Assembly: GCA_015057635.1 (NCBI GenBank)
Contig: SVEB01000056.1
Span: forward strand, 1-41,278
Origin: Lachnospiraceae bacterium
GTDB lineage: Bacteria > Bacillota > Clostridia > Lachnospirales > Lachnospiraceae
Length of the DNA stretch: 41,278 bases
Reading direction: 5' to 3'
The notes under the pieces were generated by a model. The model did not search any database, was not told the DNA's origin, and saw only the letters and a list, made by a program, of their open reading frames with translations. Both the position numbers and the translations under genes were made by a program. Numbering within the stretch: the stretch's first letter is position 1; every line of letters starts with the position of its first letter. Below, piece by piece: positions 1 to 8,507 of the stretch.

Positions 1-1387
1 AGAACCTGATCTGTCAAATCTATCGGAGAGAGAGCAGAATCTGGACTATGTATTGGGAGCGGATGACGGGCTTGGTTATCTGATCGACGGTTTAAGAGAG
101 TTTGAAACAAGACAGTCTTCGGATGTATTTTTAGAGCTGTATCATTTGTATCTGTCCGGCGAGATTCCTTCTCCGGTTACGATGGAGTATTTAGCGGACG
201 GTGTGTTCTATCACAATAAGGAAAAAGGCATTTCAAAAGAAGTGGCGAAGAAATTATACGGTGAGACACTGCTTGGCAGTGTTACTCGAATGGAGAAATA
301 CGCATCCTGCGCATTTGCCCATTTCTTGAAGTTCGGCTTATTATTGGAGGAACGCGCGGAATACCAGGTGTCGGTGCCGGATATCGGAAATATTTTTCAT
401 GAGGCATTGGAGATTTACTCTGAAAAATTAAAGGAGAGTGAATTCAACTGGCATACCGTGCCGGAAGAAGTGCGAAATGATCTTTCTCATCAGGCAGTCG
501 TGGAGGCAGTCAAAGATTACGGAAACGGGATTTTGGAGAGTACGAAGCGAAATGCGTATATTATCAAGAAAGTGGAGCGAATCCTGCTGCGTACGGTTAA
601 GACATTAAGCGAACAACTAAAAGCCGGTGAGTTTGAGCCGTTGGCTTATGAAAAGAGTTTTTCCCATGCAGACCGGTTCCTAAATCTGAAGGGACGAATT
701 GACCGTCTGGATGTGTATGAGGACGAAGGAAAGCTCTATGTTAAAGTAATCGACTATAAATCCGGATCGACTTCATTTGACTTAATGAGCTTATATTATG
801 GGCTTCAGCTACAGCTCGGGGTATATCTGACGGCAGGGCTTAACCTGATGAGGGAGGCGCATCCGAATAAAGAAATCCTTCCGGCAGGCGTTTTCTATTA
901 TAATCTGGACGATCCGATCGTAGAAAAATCCGATCATGTGGAGAAGGATATTAGAAAGAAGCTTGCGATGAATGGATTGGTAAATTCATCCGGTAAGGTA
1001 CTGCCGTTACTTGACCATGCTCTCGGCATGCACGATGGAGGGTTAAGTCCGAGTGTGAAGTCGGAAGTCATTCCGGTTGAGACAAATAAGAACGGGGAGT
1101 TAACCAAGAGGTCCAGTGTGGCTACCCTTGCGCAGTTTGAAAAGCTGTGCGACTATATCTACGATCTGATGAATCAGTTCAGTTTAGAGATTATGGGCGG
1201 AAGAACCATACAGAAACCATTTTGCAATAAGAATAAGACTGCATGTGATTACTGTTCCTATAAGGCAGTATGCGGATTTGATACAAGGGTGGACGGATAT
1301 GAGTTCCACCGGTTACGCCAGATGAGTGCCGATGATGTGTGGGCAAAGATTATGGAAGAAGAGGAGGATGCAGATGGCGAAGATTAG
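1..1387 (+). CDS. addB: ATP-dependent helicase/deoxyribonuclease subunit B (3' part)
   Basis: C-terminal ~460 residues of AddB; the reading frame (codons from base 2) is open to the window edge, so the N-terminal helicase-like part lies upstream. AddB pairs with AddA to process double-strand breaks for RecA. Visible: the RecB-type nuclease domain with GNIFHEALE, GRIDRLDV, VIDYKSG and QLQLGVYL, and the four cysteines expected to hold the AddB 4Fe-4S cluster, one early (codon at 308) and three late in a CxxCx5C arrangement (codons at 1244, 1253 and 1271). The gene overlaps addA by 14 bp, implying coupled translation. Any TTG or ATG inside this stretch is internal, not a start. Family assignment is firm. 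Confidence 0.96.
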   Translation, partial: EPDLSNLSEREQNLDYVLGADDGLGYLIDGLREFETRQSSDVFLELYHLYLSGEIPSPVTMEYLADGVFYHNKEKGISKEVAKKLYGETLLGSVTRMEKYASCAFAHFLKFGLLLEERAEYQVSVPDIGNIFHEALEIYSEKLKESEFNWHTVPEEVRNDLSHQAVVEAVKDYGNGILESTKRNAYIIKKVERILLRTVKTLSEQLKAGEFEPLAYEKSFSHADRFLNLKGRIDRLDVYEDEGKLYVKVIDYKSGSTSFDLMSLYYGLQLQLGVYLTAGLNLMREAHPNKEILPAGVFYYNLDDPIVEKSDHVEKDIRKKLAMNGLVNSSGKVLPLLDHALGMHDGGLSPSVKSEVIPVETNKNGELTKRSSVATLAQFEKLCDYIYDLMNQFSLEIMGGRTIQKPFCNKNKTACDYCSYKAVCGFDTRVDGYEFHRLRQMSADDVWAKIMEEEEDADGED

Positions 1388-4300
1388 TTTTACACCTGAC
1401 CAGCAGAAGGTCATTGATTTACGAGACCGCAACATCTTAGTTTCTGCCGCTGCAGGCTCTGGAAAGACAGCAGTATTAGTAGAACGAATTATTACGATGA
1501 TCACCGATCATCAGAATCCGATTGATATCGACCGATTGCTGATTGTTACCTTTACGAAGGCGGCAGCAGGCGAGATGAAAGAACGTATCGGCAATGCGAT
1601 TGAGAAGAAAATGATTGAGGAGCCGGATAATGAGCATCTGCAGCGTCAGATGACATTAATCCATAATGCCCAGATCACGACAATCGATAGCTTCTGTTTA
1701 AGCGTGGTAAGAAACAACTTTCATTTGATCGACTTAGACCCATCCTTCCGTATCGGTGATGATGCGGAGTTGACCTTATTAAAGTCGGATGTAATGGGAG
1801 AACTTTTGGAAGAAGAATATGAAAAGGGCGATGAGGATTTCTTAGAGTTCGTGGAATGCTATTCCGGCTCGAAATCGGATACGGAGTTAGAGGACTTTAT
1901 CACCAGATTATATAACTTTTCCATGAGTTATCCATGGCCAGAGGAATGGCTTGTTTCCATGGGAAAAGCATTTGAGCTCACTTCGGTTTCGGATCTTTCT
2001 GGCACTGAATGGATGCAGAGGCTGTTAGAATATATCGATAGCATGATTATGGATGCAAGGGAGATCAATCAGGAAGCGATGGCAATGTGCCATCATGCGG
2101 ATGGACCGATGCAGTATCTGGATGCGCTTGCTTCGGATGCTGAGCAGTTAGACCGTTTTCACGGGGTGACCAAATACGAGGAGTATGGCGAAGTATTATC
2201 AAGTCTTAACTTTAAGCGTCTTTCCACCAAAAAGGATCCGAATGCATCCGATGAGAAGAAAGAGGCAGTAAAGGCGTTACGAAACCAGGTAAAGGATATG
2301 CTTGCTGGTTTGGCAAAAGACTTCTTCTTCCAGAGTCCGGAGGAAATGGCAGAGGACATCATGCGGGTAAAGAAACCGATGTTACAGCTAATCCGTCTGA
2401 CCTTGGAATTCATCGACCGTTTTGCAAAGAAAAAGGAAGAGAAGAACTTACTAGACTTTGCAGATCTTGAGCATAACGCGCTTCGTATTCTGGTAGAAAA
2501 GAAGGATGGCATAGCAAGTCCGACACAGGCGGCAATCGATCTGTCCGAGCAGTTTGCGGAGATCATGATCGATGAGTATCAGGATAGTAACCTGGTGCAG
2601 GAAACCATTTTAACGAGCATCTCCACCGAACGCATCGGGAAGCCGAATGTGTTTATGGTAGGTGATGTTAAACAGAGTATTTATAAATTCCGTCTGGCAA
2701 GGCCGGAACTGTTCATGGATAAATACCATACGTATACGACAGAGGACAGCAAGTATCAAAAAATCGACCTTCATAAGAACTTCAGAAGCCGTGCGGTGGT
2801 GTTAGATTCCATCAATAAAGTGTTTGAGCGGATCATGCGAAAGAACTTAGGTGGTATTGAATACAACGCGGATGCGGCACTGTACCCGGGTGCATCTTAT
2901 CCGGAACGGGATGAGATGGAAGAGGATGAGGTGGAAAAAAGCATCTTGATAAAGAAAGAAGGACAGGAAGAAAGTCAGCAGTGTGAGACTCAGGATGCAC
3001 AGGACTTAGTCAATGCAGAGAATCCAGAAGAGATCGAAGTGACAGGCAGTGGAAAAACAGAAACAAAAGCTGAGGCTACAGCTGAAATGAAAGATTCAGC
3101 AAAAACAGATACAAAGACGGCAAAAGACTTTGATCCATCTTCCTTTACGGCAGAACAGGCCCGATTATATAAGAAGAATGGTTTCTCTTCCGAGATGATC
3201 ATTTTAGAGACGGAAGATGATTCGGATTCCACATTATTCGGTGAGACAGAAGACGAATCAGAAGAAGCAGCGGAAGCAAGGGAATACACAAACCGTGAGT
3301 TAGAGGCAAAGGCGATCGCCAAGCGCATCAAAGAGATTCTGGATCCAAAGGCAGGCATGCTTGTGACCGAAAAAGACGGAACCTTAAGAAAGGCCAGATA
3401 CCGTGATATCGTGATTCTGCTTCGTACGATGTCTGGCTGGTCAGAGGTGTTTACCGAAGTCTTATTAAATGAAGGCATTCCGGCATATTCCGATACGCAG
3501 TCCGGTTATTTTAAGACGGCGGAGATTCAGACAGTATTAAACTATCTGCGTATCTTAGATAATCCGCTACAGGATATTCCATTTACTGCAGTGTTATATT
3601 CCCCGATAGGTGGGATCACAAGTGAGGAGTTATCCCTTCTTCGTCTGGGCAATTATAAACGCATCAGTGAAAAAGGAATGCCAATGTATGAGCTTGCTCT
3701 TGATTATGCGGAGAGAGGCCTTTATGAACCATTGAAGCAGAAAATGCAGGACTTTTTACAGACGTTTGATGAGCTTCGTGACCTGGTTGCCATTACTCCG
3801 GTTCATGAGCTGATCTTAGAGATTTTTAAGCGTACTCATTATGATCTGTATGTCAGTGCGATGCCAGCCGGTGAGAAGCGAAAGAGCAACCTAAATCAGC
3901 TTGTGCAGAAGGCAATCGCATTCGAGAACACAAGCTATCACGGATTATTCCAGTTTGTGCGCTATATCGAGAAGCTTTTAAAATACGAGATTGATTATGG
4001 GGAATCTGCCACTGCCGGTGAAAATGACGACACGGTCCGCATTATGAGTATTCATAAGAGTAAAGGGTTAGAGTTCCCAATCGTATTCGTTGCCGGTATG
4101 GGGAAACAGTTCAATAACTCAGACTCCCGTGCAAAGATTGTGCTTCATGCGGACTATGGAATCGGTCCGGACTGCATCGACTATAAGATGAGAACGAAGT
4201 GCCCGACTCTGTTAAAGAAAGTCATTCAGAGACAGGGGACCTTAGAAAACTTAGGCGAGGAACTTCGAATCCTGTACGTAGCGTTAACCCGTGCAAAAGA

Positions 4301-5417
4301 AAAGCTGATTATGATCGGTGGTACAAAGGATGCCGGAAAGCTGATCGCAGACTGGAGAAAGGAAAACTTAGGCTGTACGTCACACCTTCGTTTTTCAACC
4401 ATTGCTTCGGCGAGAAATTATTTTGACTTTGTAGGACCGGCAATTATCCCACTTCAGGCATTTTCTATTGATGTCATCAAGAAGGAAGGTCTTACGAAAG
4501 ATGAGATCCAGGCACAGATTAGCAAGGCAGAATTAAAAGAGCAGATGCTCCATCCGGCTAATCTTTCCGATGAGGAAAATGAAATCCGTGCGGAATTGAA
4601 ACGCCGCCTGATCTTTTTATATCCATTTTTAAACGAAGCAACCCTTCCGATTAAGACAACCGTTTCGGAATTAAAGAAGCTATCCCAGACTGTGGATGCA
4701 GAAGATGCCGATAACCTGATTGAAGAGATAAAAGAGAGTCAGGGAGTGAAAGAAGACGAATCGGAAGAGGAATTTAAAGAAGCTGCGGAAGAAATGCCAG
4801 AGGAAACGGAGAAAAAAATGGGGGATGGACAGCTAAAGGAGGCAGCCTCTTTTGAGGACGAGGCGACCTATCCAAAATTTTTAAAAGAAGAGGAAGAGGT
4901 AAAAGCCACCGCCCGCGGTACGTTATATCATAAAGTACTGGAAAGCATGGAGTTCACAAAGATGCATACTGCACAGGATGTAAAAGACTTAGTGGCGCGC
5001 TTATGCAAGGAAGAAGTCATCGATAAAGAGCTTGCCGGTACAATCCGCATATCAAAGCTTGCGGCATTTTTAAAGACTTCCATGGCAGAACGAATCCGAA
5101 AGGCAGAGGCAGCAGGAAAGTTTTATAAAGAGCAGCAGTTCGTATTAGGAATTCCATCTTTAGAGTTAAATCCACAGTTTGGCGGAAGCGAAATCGTGCT
5201 GATTCAGGGTATTATCGATGCTTACTTTGAGGAAGACGGAAAATATGTGCTGATCGACTATAAGACCGACCGGGTAAACGACGAGGAAGAGCTGATTGCG
5301 CGCTATGCAAAACAGTTAGAATATTACGAGCGTGCGCTGGTGCAGATCACCGGAAAGCGTGTAAAAGAAAAAATCATATATTCCTTCGGTTTAATGAAGG
5401 AAATTCATCTGGATTAA
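1374..5417 (+). CDS. addA: ATP-dependent helicase/nuclease subunit A
   Basis: UvrD/RecB-type 3'-5' helicase plus nuclease of the AddAB complex, 1347 residues. The ATG at 1374 is chosen because AGGAGG lies just upstream and MAKISFTPDQQ is a typical AddA N-terminus. Helicase motifs in order: Walker A AAAGSGKT (residues 25-32), DEYQDSN (about 400), VGDVKQSIYKFR, MSIHKSKGLEFP, and LYVALTRAKEKL. The C-terminal nuclease shows RGTLYHKVLE, VLIDYKTD and QLEYYERAL. It is about 115 residues longer than the Bacillus protein. The excess sits mainly in an acidic, Glu/Lys/Thr-rich segment at about residues 515-640 and a second one at about 1105-1165, before the nuclease domain. Everything catalytic appears intact. 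Confidence 0.97.
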   Translation: MAKISFTPDQQKVIDLRDRNILVSAAAGSGKTAVLVERIITMITDHQNPIDIDRLLIVTFTKAAAGEMKERIGNAIEKKMIEEPDNEHLQRQMTLIHNAQITTIDSFCLSVVRNNFHLIDLDPSFRIGDDAELTLLKSDVMGELLEEEYEKGDEDFLEFVECYSGSKSDTELEDFITRLYNFSMSYPWPEEWLVSMGKAFELTSVSDLSGTEWMQRLLEYIDSMIMDAREINQEAMAMCHHADGPMQYLDALASDAEQLDRFHGVTKYEEYGEVLSSLNFKRLSTKKDPNASDEKKEAVKALRNQVKDMLAGLAKDFFFQSPEEMAEDIMRVKKPMLQLIRLTLEFIDRFAKKKEEKNLLDFADLEHNALRILVEKKDGIASPTQAAIDLSEQFAEIMIDEYQDSNLVQETILTSISTERIGKPNVFMVGDVKQSIYKFRLARPELFMDKYHTYTTEDSKYQKIDLHKNFRSRAVVLDSINKVFERIMRKNLGGIEYNADAALYPGASYPERDEMEEDEVEKSILIKKEGQEESQQCETQDAQDLVNAENPEEIEVTGSGKTETKAEATAEMKDSAKTDTKTAKDFDPSSFTAEQARLYKKNGFSSEMIILETEDDSDSTLFGETEDESEEAAEAREYTNRELEAKAIAKRIKEILDPKAGMLVTEKDGTLRKARYRDIVILLRTMSGWSEVFTEVLLNEGIPAYSDTQSGYFKTAEIQTVLNYLRILDNPLQDIPFTAVLYSPIGGITSEELSLLRLGNYKRISEKGMPMYELALDYAERGLYEPLKQKMQDFLQTFDELRDLVAITPVHELILEIFKRTHYDLYVSAMPAGEKRKSNLNQLVQKAIAFENTSYHGLFQFVRYIEKLLKYEIDYGESATAGENDDTVRIMSIHKSKGLEFPIVFVAGMGKQFNNSDSRAKIVLHADYGIGPDCIDYKMRTKCPTLLKKVIQRQGTLENLGEELRILYVALTRAKEKLIMIGGTKDAGKLIADWRKENLGCTSHLRFSTIASARNYFDFVGPAIIPLQAFSIDVIKKEGLTKDEIQAQISKAELKEQMLHPANLSDEENEIRAELKRRLIFLYPFLNEATLPIKTTVSELKKLSQTVDAEDADNLIEEIKESQGVKEDESEEEFKEAAEEMPEETEKKMGDGQLKEAASFEDEATYPKFLKEEEEVKATARGTLYHKVLESMEFTKMHTAQDVKDLVARLCKEEVIDKELAGTIRISKLAAFLKTSMAERIRKAEAAGKFYKEQQFVLGIPSLELNPQFGGSEIVLIQGIIDAYFEEDGKYVLIDYKTDRVNDEEELIARYAKQLEYYERALVQITGKRVKEKIIYSFGLMKEIHLD

Positions 5418-5723
5418 CAGCCTGGAACTAAGAGCAATATCTAAGGATTTAGACTGGTACAAGAGCCGAATGCAGGAAGAAACCAGATTAAAATGCCATT
5501 AGCCTTCTGCTTTAAAAAGGAGGGTATGCGTACCAAAAAGTCAGAAGACGGATAGAATGGTTTGTTTCTGTATTTGGCTTTTGTAAACTCCTCATTTCTG
5601 AAAAAATGCATTTATAAGTGAAATCATGTTTAATTTTAGGGGAATAGGGCTACACTTTATAAAAATGCATTATGTAAAATTTTACGAGAGATATAGTTAT
5701 TTCTCGAGTGATGGAGGTTAGTC
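5418..5723 (+). other. Intergenic region between addA and the spore protein gene
   Basis: No gene seen. It contains a perfect 12-bp palindrome GTAAAATTTTAC (5674-5685) and a small hairpin CGAGA/TCTCG (5685-5706) just before the spore protein ribosome site. A looser dyad CTTCTG...CAGAAG with an inner GGTA/TACC lies near 5495-5550 but has no T tract, so I do not call it a terminator. The downstream spore gene would be expected to use a forespore sigma factor, but I could not place a convincing sigma-G site. Confidence 0.4.
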
Positions 5724-5975
5724 ATGAAAAAGAAAAAAGAAATAGATCTGACAAAAATAAAACCAGAAGAAATGATGAAGTATGAGATTGCCAAGGAGTT
5801 AGGCCTGTTTGATCGTGTCTTAAGCGATGGATGGGGAGCACTGTCTGCTAAGGAAACCGGACGCATCGGAGGCATTATGACACGCAGAAGAAGAGATGCT
5901 GCAAAGAAGGAAGAAGAGTTAAAGAACAGTACTGAAAAAGAAACACAGACAAGTTCCGAGGTGCCAATTCTGTAA
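5724..5975 (+). CDS. Alpha/beta-type small acid-soluble spore protein
   Basis: 83 residues. It carries both hallmarks of alpha/beta-type SASPs, which coat and protect DNA in dormant spores: YEIAKELGL (residues 20-28), the region the germination protease GPR cleaves, and LSAKETGRIGGIMTRR (residues 40-55), the DNA-binding helix. The start is fixed by TGGAGGT upstream of 5724. Differences from classical members are Lys rather than Ser after EIA at the protease site, a short charged N-terminus, and a Glu/Lys/Ser-rich tail of about 28 residues. Expression in the forespore is inferred from the family. A weak hairpin with a T run follows. Confidence 0.87.
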   Translation: MKKKKEIDLTKIKPEEMMKYEIAKELGLFDRVLSDGWGALSAKETGRIGGIMTRRRRDAAKKEEELKNSTEKETQTSSEVPIL

Positions 5976-5979
5976 AAAG

Positions 5980-6000
5980 AATGACCAATGGACATTTTTT
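5980..6000 (+). terminator. Weak intrinsic terminator after the spore protein gene
   Basis: Imperfect stem AATGACC/GGACATT with a 3-nt loop and one A-A mismatch, followed by TTTT, five bases after the stop codon. Confidence 0.4.
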
Positions 6001-6118
6001 CGGTAAATTAGGTATTCCAAACATAGCGGCATATGGTATATAATGGTGAAGAATAAAACAAGCAACATCTGCCACACTGTTACATCTGGCAGCAAAAGGG
6101 GAGAGAGGCAATAGTAGT

Positions 6119-7027
6119 ATGAAGAAGAGAATGTTATTTGTTTATAATCCAAATGCCGGGAAAGCAAGGATTAAGAGTAAATTATCGAATATATTAGAAA
6201 CATTATTAAAGACGGATCATGAGCTGATTGTATATCCGACCAATAAAAAGGGCGATGCAGCCGAGATTGCACGCCGCTATGCATTAGCGGGAGACTGCGA
6301 TACGATTGTATGCTCCGGTGGAGATGGAACACTGAATGAGGTAGTAGGAGCATTGATGTCCTGTGATAAAAAAATACCGGTCGGATATATTCCATCCGGC
6401 ACGACCAATGATTTTGGTCACAGCTTAATGATTCCAAAGGATATGGAAAAGGCAGCAGAATTGATTGTCGAAGGCAATACCCTACTATGTGATGTTGGCT
6501 GTATCAATGATTCGTTTTTTACATACACGGCAGCATTCGGTATCTTTACCGACGTATCCTACGATACGCCCCAGAATGTGAAGAACGTGCTTGGCAGAAC
6601 TGCTTATATTCTAAGCGGGATCACAAAGCTCCATACTGTAAAGTCTTATCATATGAGAATCGAGCATGATGGAGAAGTATTTGAAGATGATTTTATTTAT
6701 GGCATGATCGCAAATTCCGACAGTGTAGGAGGCTTTAAAGGCATTACCGGAAAAGACGTGCTATTAGATGACGGTTACTTTGAGATGATCTTAGTTAAGA
6801 CACCAAAGAAGATTTTAGATTTAAGCAATACAATCAATGATCTTCTGCACAATGAACTTGGTTCCGATCATATTCATTACGCGCGTGTAAACAAGGCCAC
6901 CATCATTGCTGAAGATGAAATCCCATGGACCTTCGATGGTGAATTTGGGGGCAATATGAAGGAGGCACAGATTGAGATTAAAAAACGTGCCATCCCTTAT
7001 ATCACGAATACAGATAACCATGAATAG
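6119..7027 (+). CDS. Diacylglycerol kinase family lipid kinase
   Basis: 302 residues, the usual length of the YegS/DgkB/BmrU family of soluble lipid kinases, which phosphorylate diacylglycerol or a related lipid at the membrane face. The nucleotide-binding signature CSGGDGTLNEVV lies near residue 70, with YNPNAGKA at the N-terminus and IPSGTTNDFG following. The ATG at 6119 has a GGGGAGAGAGG ribosome site. A TATAAT at 6039-6044 with a poor -35 (TTCCAA, 18-nt spacer) may drive it. It converges on the ROK regulator across a double hairpin. The exact lipid substrate cannot be told from sequence. Confidence 0.92.
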   Translation: MKKRMLFVYNPNAGKARIKSKLSNILETLLKTDHELIVYPTNKKGDAAEIARRYALAGDCDTIVCSGGDGTLNEVVGALMSCDKKIPVGYIPSGTTNDFGHSLMIPKDMEKAAELIVEGNTLLCDVGCINDSFFTYTAAFGIFTDVSYDTPQNVKNVLGRTAYILSGITKLHTVKSYHMRIEHDGEVFEDDFIYGMIANSDSVGGFKGITGKDVLLDDGYFEMILVKTPKKILDLSNTINDLLHNELGSDHIHYARVNKATIIAEDEIPWTFDGEFGGNMKEAQIEIKKRAIPYITNTDNHE

Positions 7028-7033
7028 CACCAT

Positions 7034-7058
7034 CAGAGTCTGACGAAGTCAGACTCTG
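7034..7058. repeat. Perfect 11-bp hairpin in convergent intergenic region
   Basis: CAGAGTCTGAC/GTCAGACTCTG with a GAA loop, 7 bases after the lipid kinase stop. There is no T tract. Confidence 0.6.
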
Positions 7059-7062
7059 GCAC

Positions 7063-7130
7063 CTAAGAGGAGCAGGGGAGCGAAGGGAATTCATACGCAT
7101 GATTCCCCTTCGCTCCCCTGCTCCTCTTAG
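7063..7130. repeat. Long near-perfect hairpin (about 28 bp stem)
   Basis: Arms 7063-7090 and 7102-7130 pair over about 28 bp with a single extra base, around an 11-nt loop. It sits between convergent genes and ends 15 bp from the ROK gene stop. With no T tract it is not a standard intrinsic terminator. It may end transcription from both sides or act as an RNA 3'-end stabiliser. Confidence 0.6.
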
Positions 7131-7145
7131 ATACATTCGGCAATT

Positions 7146-8309
7146 CTAATACTCCTGACTCTCCAGGTGGAAGGTGAGGCGGTCTAATGCAAGGAAGTTC
7201 TTCACGGTGAGGCAGATGCCACCGAGAAGGATGGAAGACTGCTTTAATGCAGAAGGCATCAGTTCTACTTTATCCCGGAGCTTATCGGAAAGAGAGGCAT
7301 GAATCTCGTCCAAAAGTTCCGGAAATTCAATGGTAAACGAGCTGTTAATGATCACGATATCCGGTGCGAAAAAGTTATAGAGATTTGTTACACAAACGGA
7401 CAGGTATTTTACAAAAAGGCGGCTTAATACCTGTGCCTGTGGGAGGTTGTTCCGGTAATCGACAGCGAACGTATGGAATGTAGCGTTTTCATTGCCCGTC
7501 ATCTCACGGTACTGGGAGAGCAGTGCGCGTTCCGAGGAATACTGCTCTAAGCATCCCTTATTTCCGCATGGGCATGGGATTCCATCAATCTTAATGATCG
7601 CGTGGCCGAACTCGCCGGCAGAACCATTTGCACCCTTATACAGTTTATGGTCTAAAATCAGCCCTAGGCCGACGCCGTTGTGGATGTTAATATTGGCCAT
7701 ATTCGGATAGTTGTTCGGAAGATAGGTCTTCTCACCGAATACCGACAAATTGGCCTCATTTTCTAAATACACCGGGACGTTAAAGTAGTTTGAGAGCTCT
7801 TTCACGATATCGATATGAGACAGATCGTAATAAGGCGTGAAACCAATCTTATTGTCGCAGGTGATGCCGTGAATCGCAACGGTAATGCCCACCAGCCCAT
7901 ATGGTGTGGGGGTTAAATCCGATTTCATGGAATTGATCAGGTCGATCATCGAGTCGATCATGTCGGCTTCGCTCGGCGTGCGGATCTGCTTTAGAATCTG
8001 ACTTTCTCCGACTAGATCCGTTGCAAGGGCAGAGAGCATATTCACATTGATATCTAAGGAAATGGCATAGCCCGCTTTTTTATTGAAGCTGATTAAAATC
8101 GGCTTGCGTCCTAGGGTTGTGTCATCACTTCCGATTTCTAAGACGAGTTTATCATTGATTAAATCCTGCACGATGGCGGAAATTGTGGCTTTCGTTAAAC
8201 CAAGCTGCTTCGAAATGGCAGCTCTTGAGATGGAACCTGCAGTCAGGATAGTCTCTAAGACCAGTTTGCTGTTCATATCCCTTATTAATTCTTTACTTCC
8301 AATTACCAT
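7146..8309 (-). CDS. xylR: ROK-family transcriptional repressor, probably xylose-responsive
   Basis: 387 residues. The N-terminal winged helix-turn-helix includes ISRAAISKQLGLTKATIS. The ROK sugar-sensing domain follows, with a glycine-rich region NGVGLGLIL, the GEFGH motif and the zinc-binding type CPCGNKGCLEQ. The ATG at 8309 has an AGAAAGGA ribosome site. It is divergent from xylulokinase, with 198 bp between the starts, which is the classical arrangement for a XylR repressor controlling xylose use. The role is therefore inferred from context. The family includes repressors for other sugars (NagC, Mlc), so the ligand is not proven. Confidence 0.85.
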   Translation of the reverse strand: MVIGSKELIRDMNSKLVLETILTAGSISRAAISKQLGLTKATISAIVQDLINDKLVLEIGSDDTTLGRKPILISFNKKAGYAISLDINVNMLSALATDLVGESQILKQIRTPSEADMIDSMIDLINSMKSDLTPTPYGLVGITVAIHGITCDNKIGFTPYYDLSHIDIVKELSNYFNVPVYLENEANLSVFGEKTYLPNNYPNMANINIHNGVGLGLILDHKLYKGANGSAGEFGHAIIKIDGIPCPCGNKGCLEQYSSERALLSQYREMTGNENATFHTFAVDYRNNLPQAQVLSRLFVKYLSVCVTNLYNFFAPDIVIINSSFTIEFPELLDEIHASLSDKLRDKVELMPSALKQSSILLGGICLTVKNFLALDRLTFHLESQEY

Positions 8310-8420
8310 GATGAATCCTTTCTAAAGGCCATGAAAAAGGCCATTTTAGTCCTTCCTTTTATCTGGGATTTATCGTATCAGGAAACTTAAAAATGTGCAA
8401 GATTACAGCAGAAAGTATTC

Positions 8421-8449
8421 TTGACAGTCATTTCCAATACTGCTATGAT
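8421..8449 (+). promoter_or_regulatory. Sigma-A promoter of xylB
   Basis: TTGACA (8421-8426), 17-nt spacer, TATGAT (8444-8449), giving a predicted transcription start near 8456. This is one of the strongest promoter matches in the window. Confidence 0.85.
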
Positions 8450-8464
8450 TATATCATACGATAA

Positions 8465-8484
8465 TAGTTTAGTAAATGAACTAA
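8465..8484. promoter_or_regulatory. Operator-like dyad downstream of the xylB promoter
   Basis: Overlapping inverted repeats TAGTT-N9-AACTA (8465-8483) and TTAGT-N6-ACTAA (8469-8484), about 10 bases after the predicted transcription start. TTAGT...ACTAA resembles the ends of known XylR operators. Binding is inferred. Confidence 0.55.
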
Positions 8485-8507
8485 TTACATATTTATGGGA
8501 GGCTGCT

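Noticed and set aside
5657..5995. 112-codon minus-strand frame over the spore protein gene
   Set aside because: It is the antisense shadow of a clear SASP with a good ribosome site.
8421..8507. Longer N-terminus for xylulokinase starting at 8421
   Set aside because: The TTG at 8421 is the first base of the promoter -35 box and is upstream of the predicted transcript.
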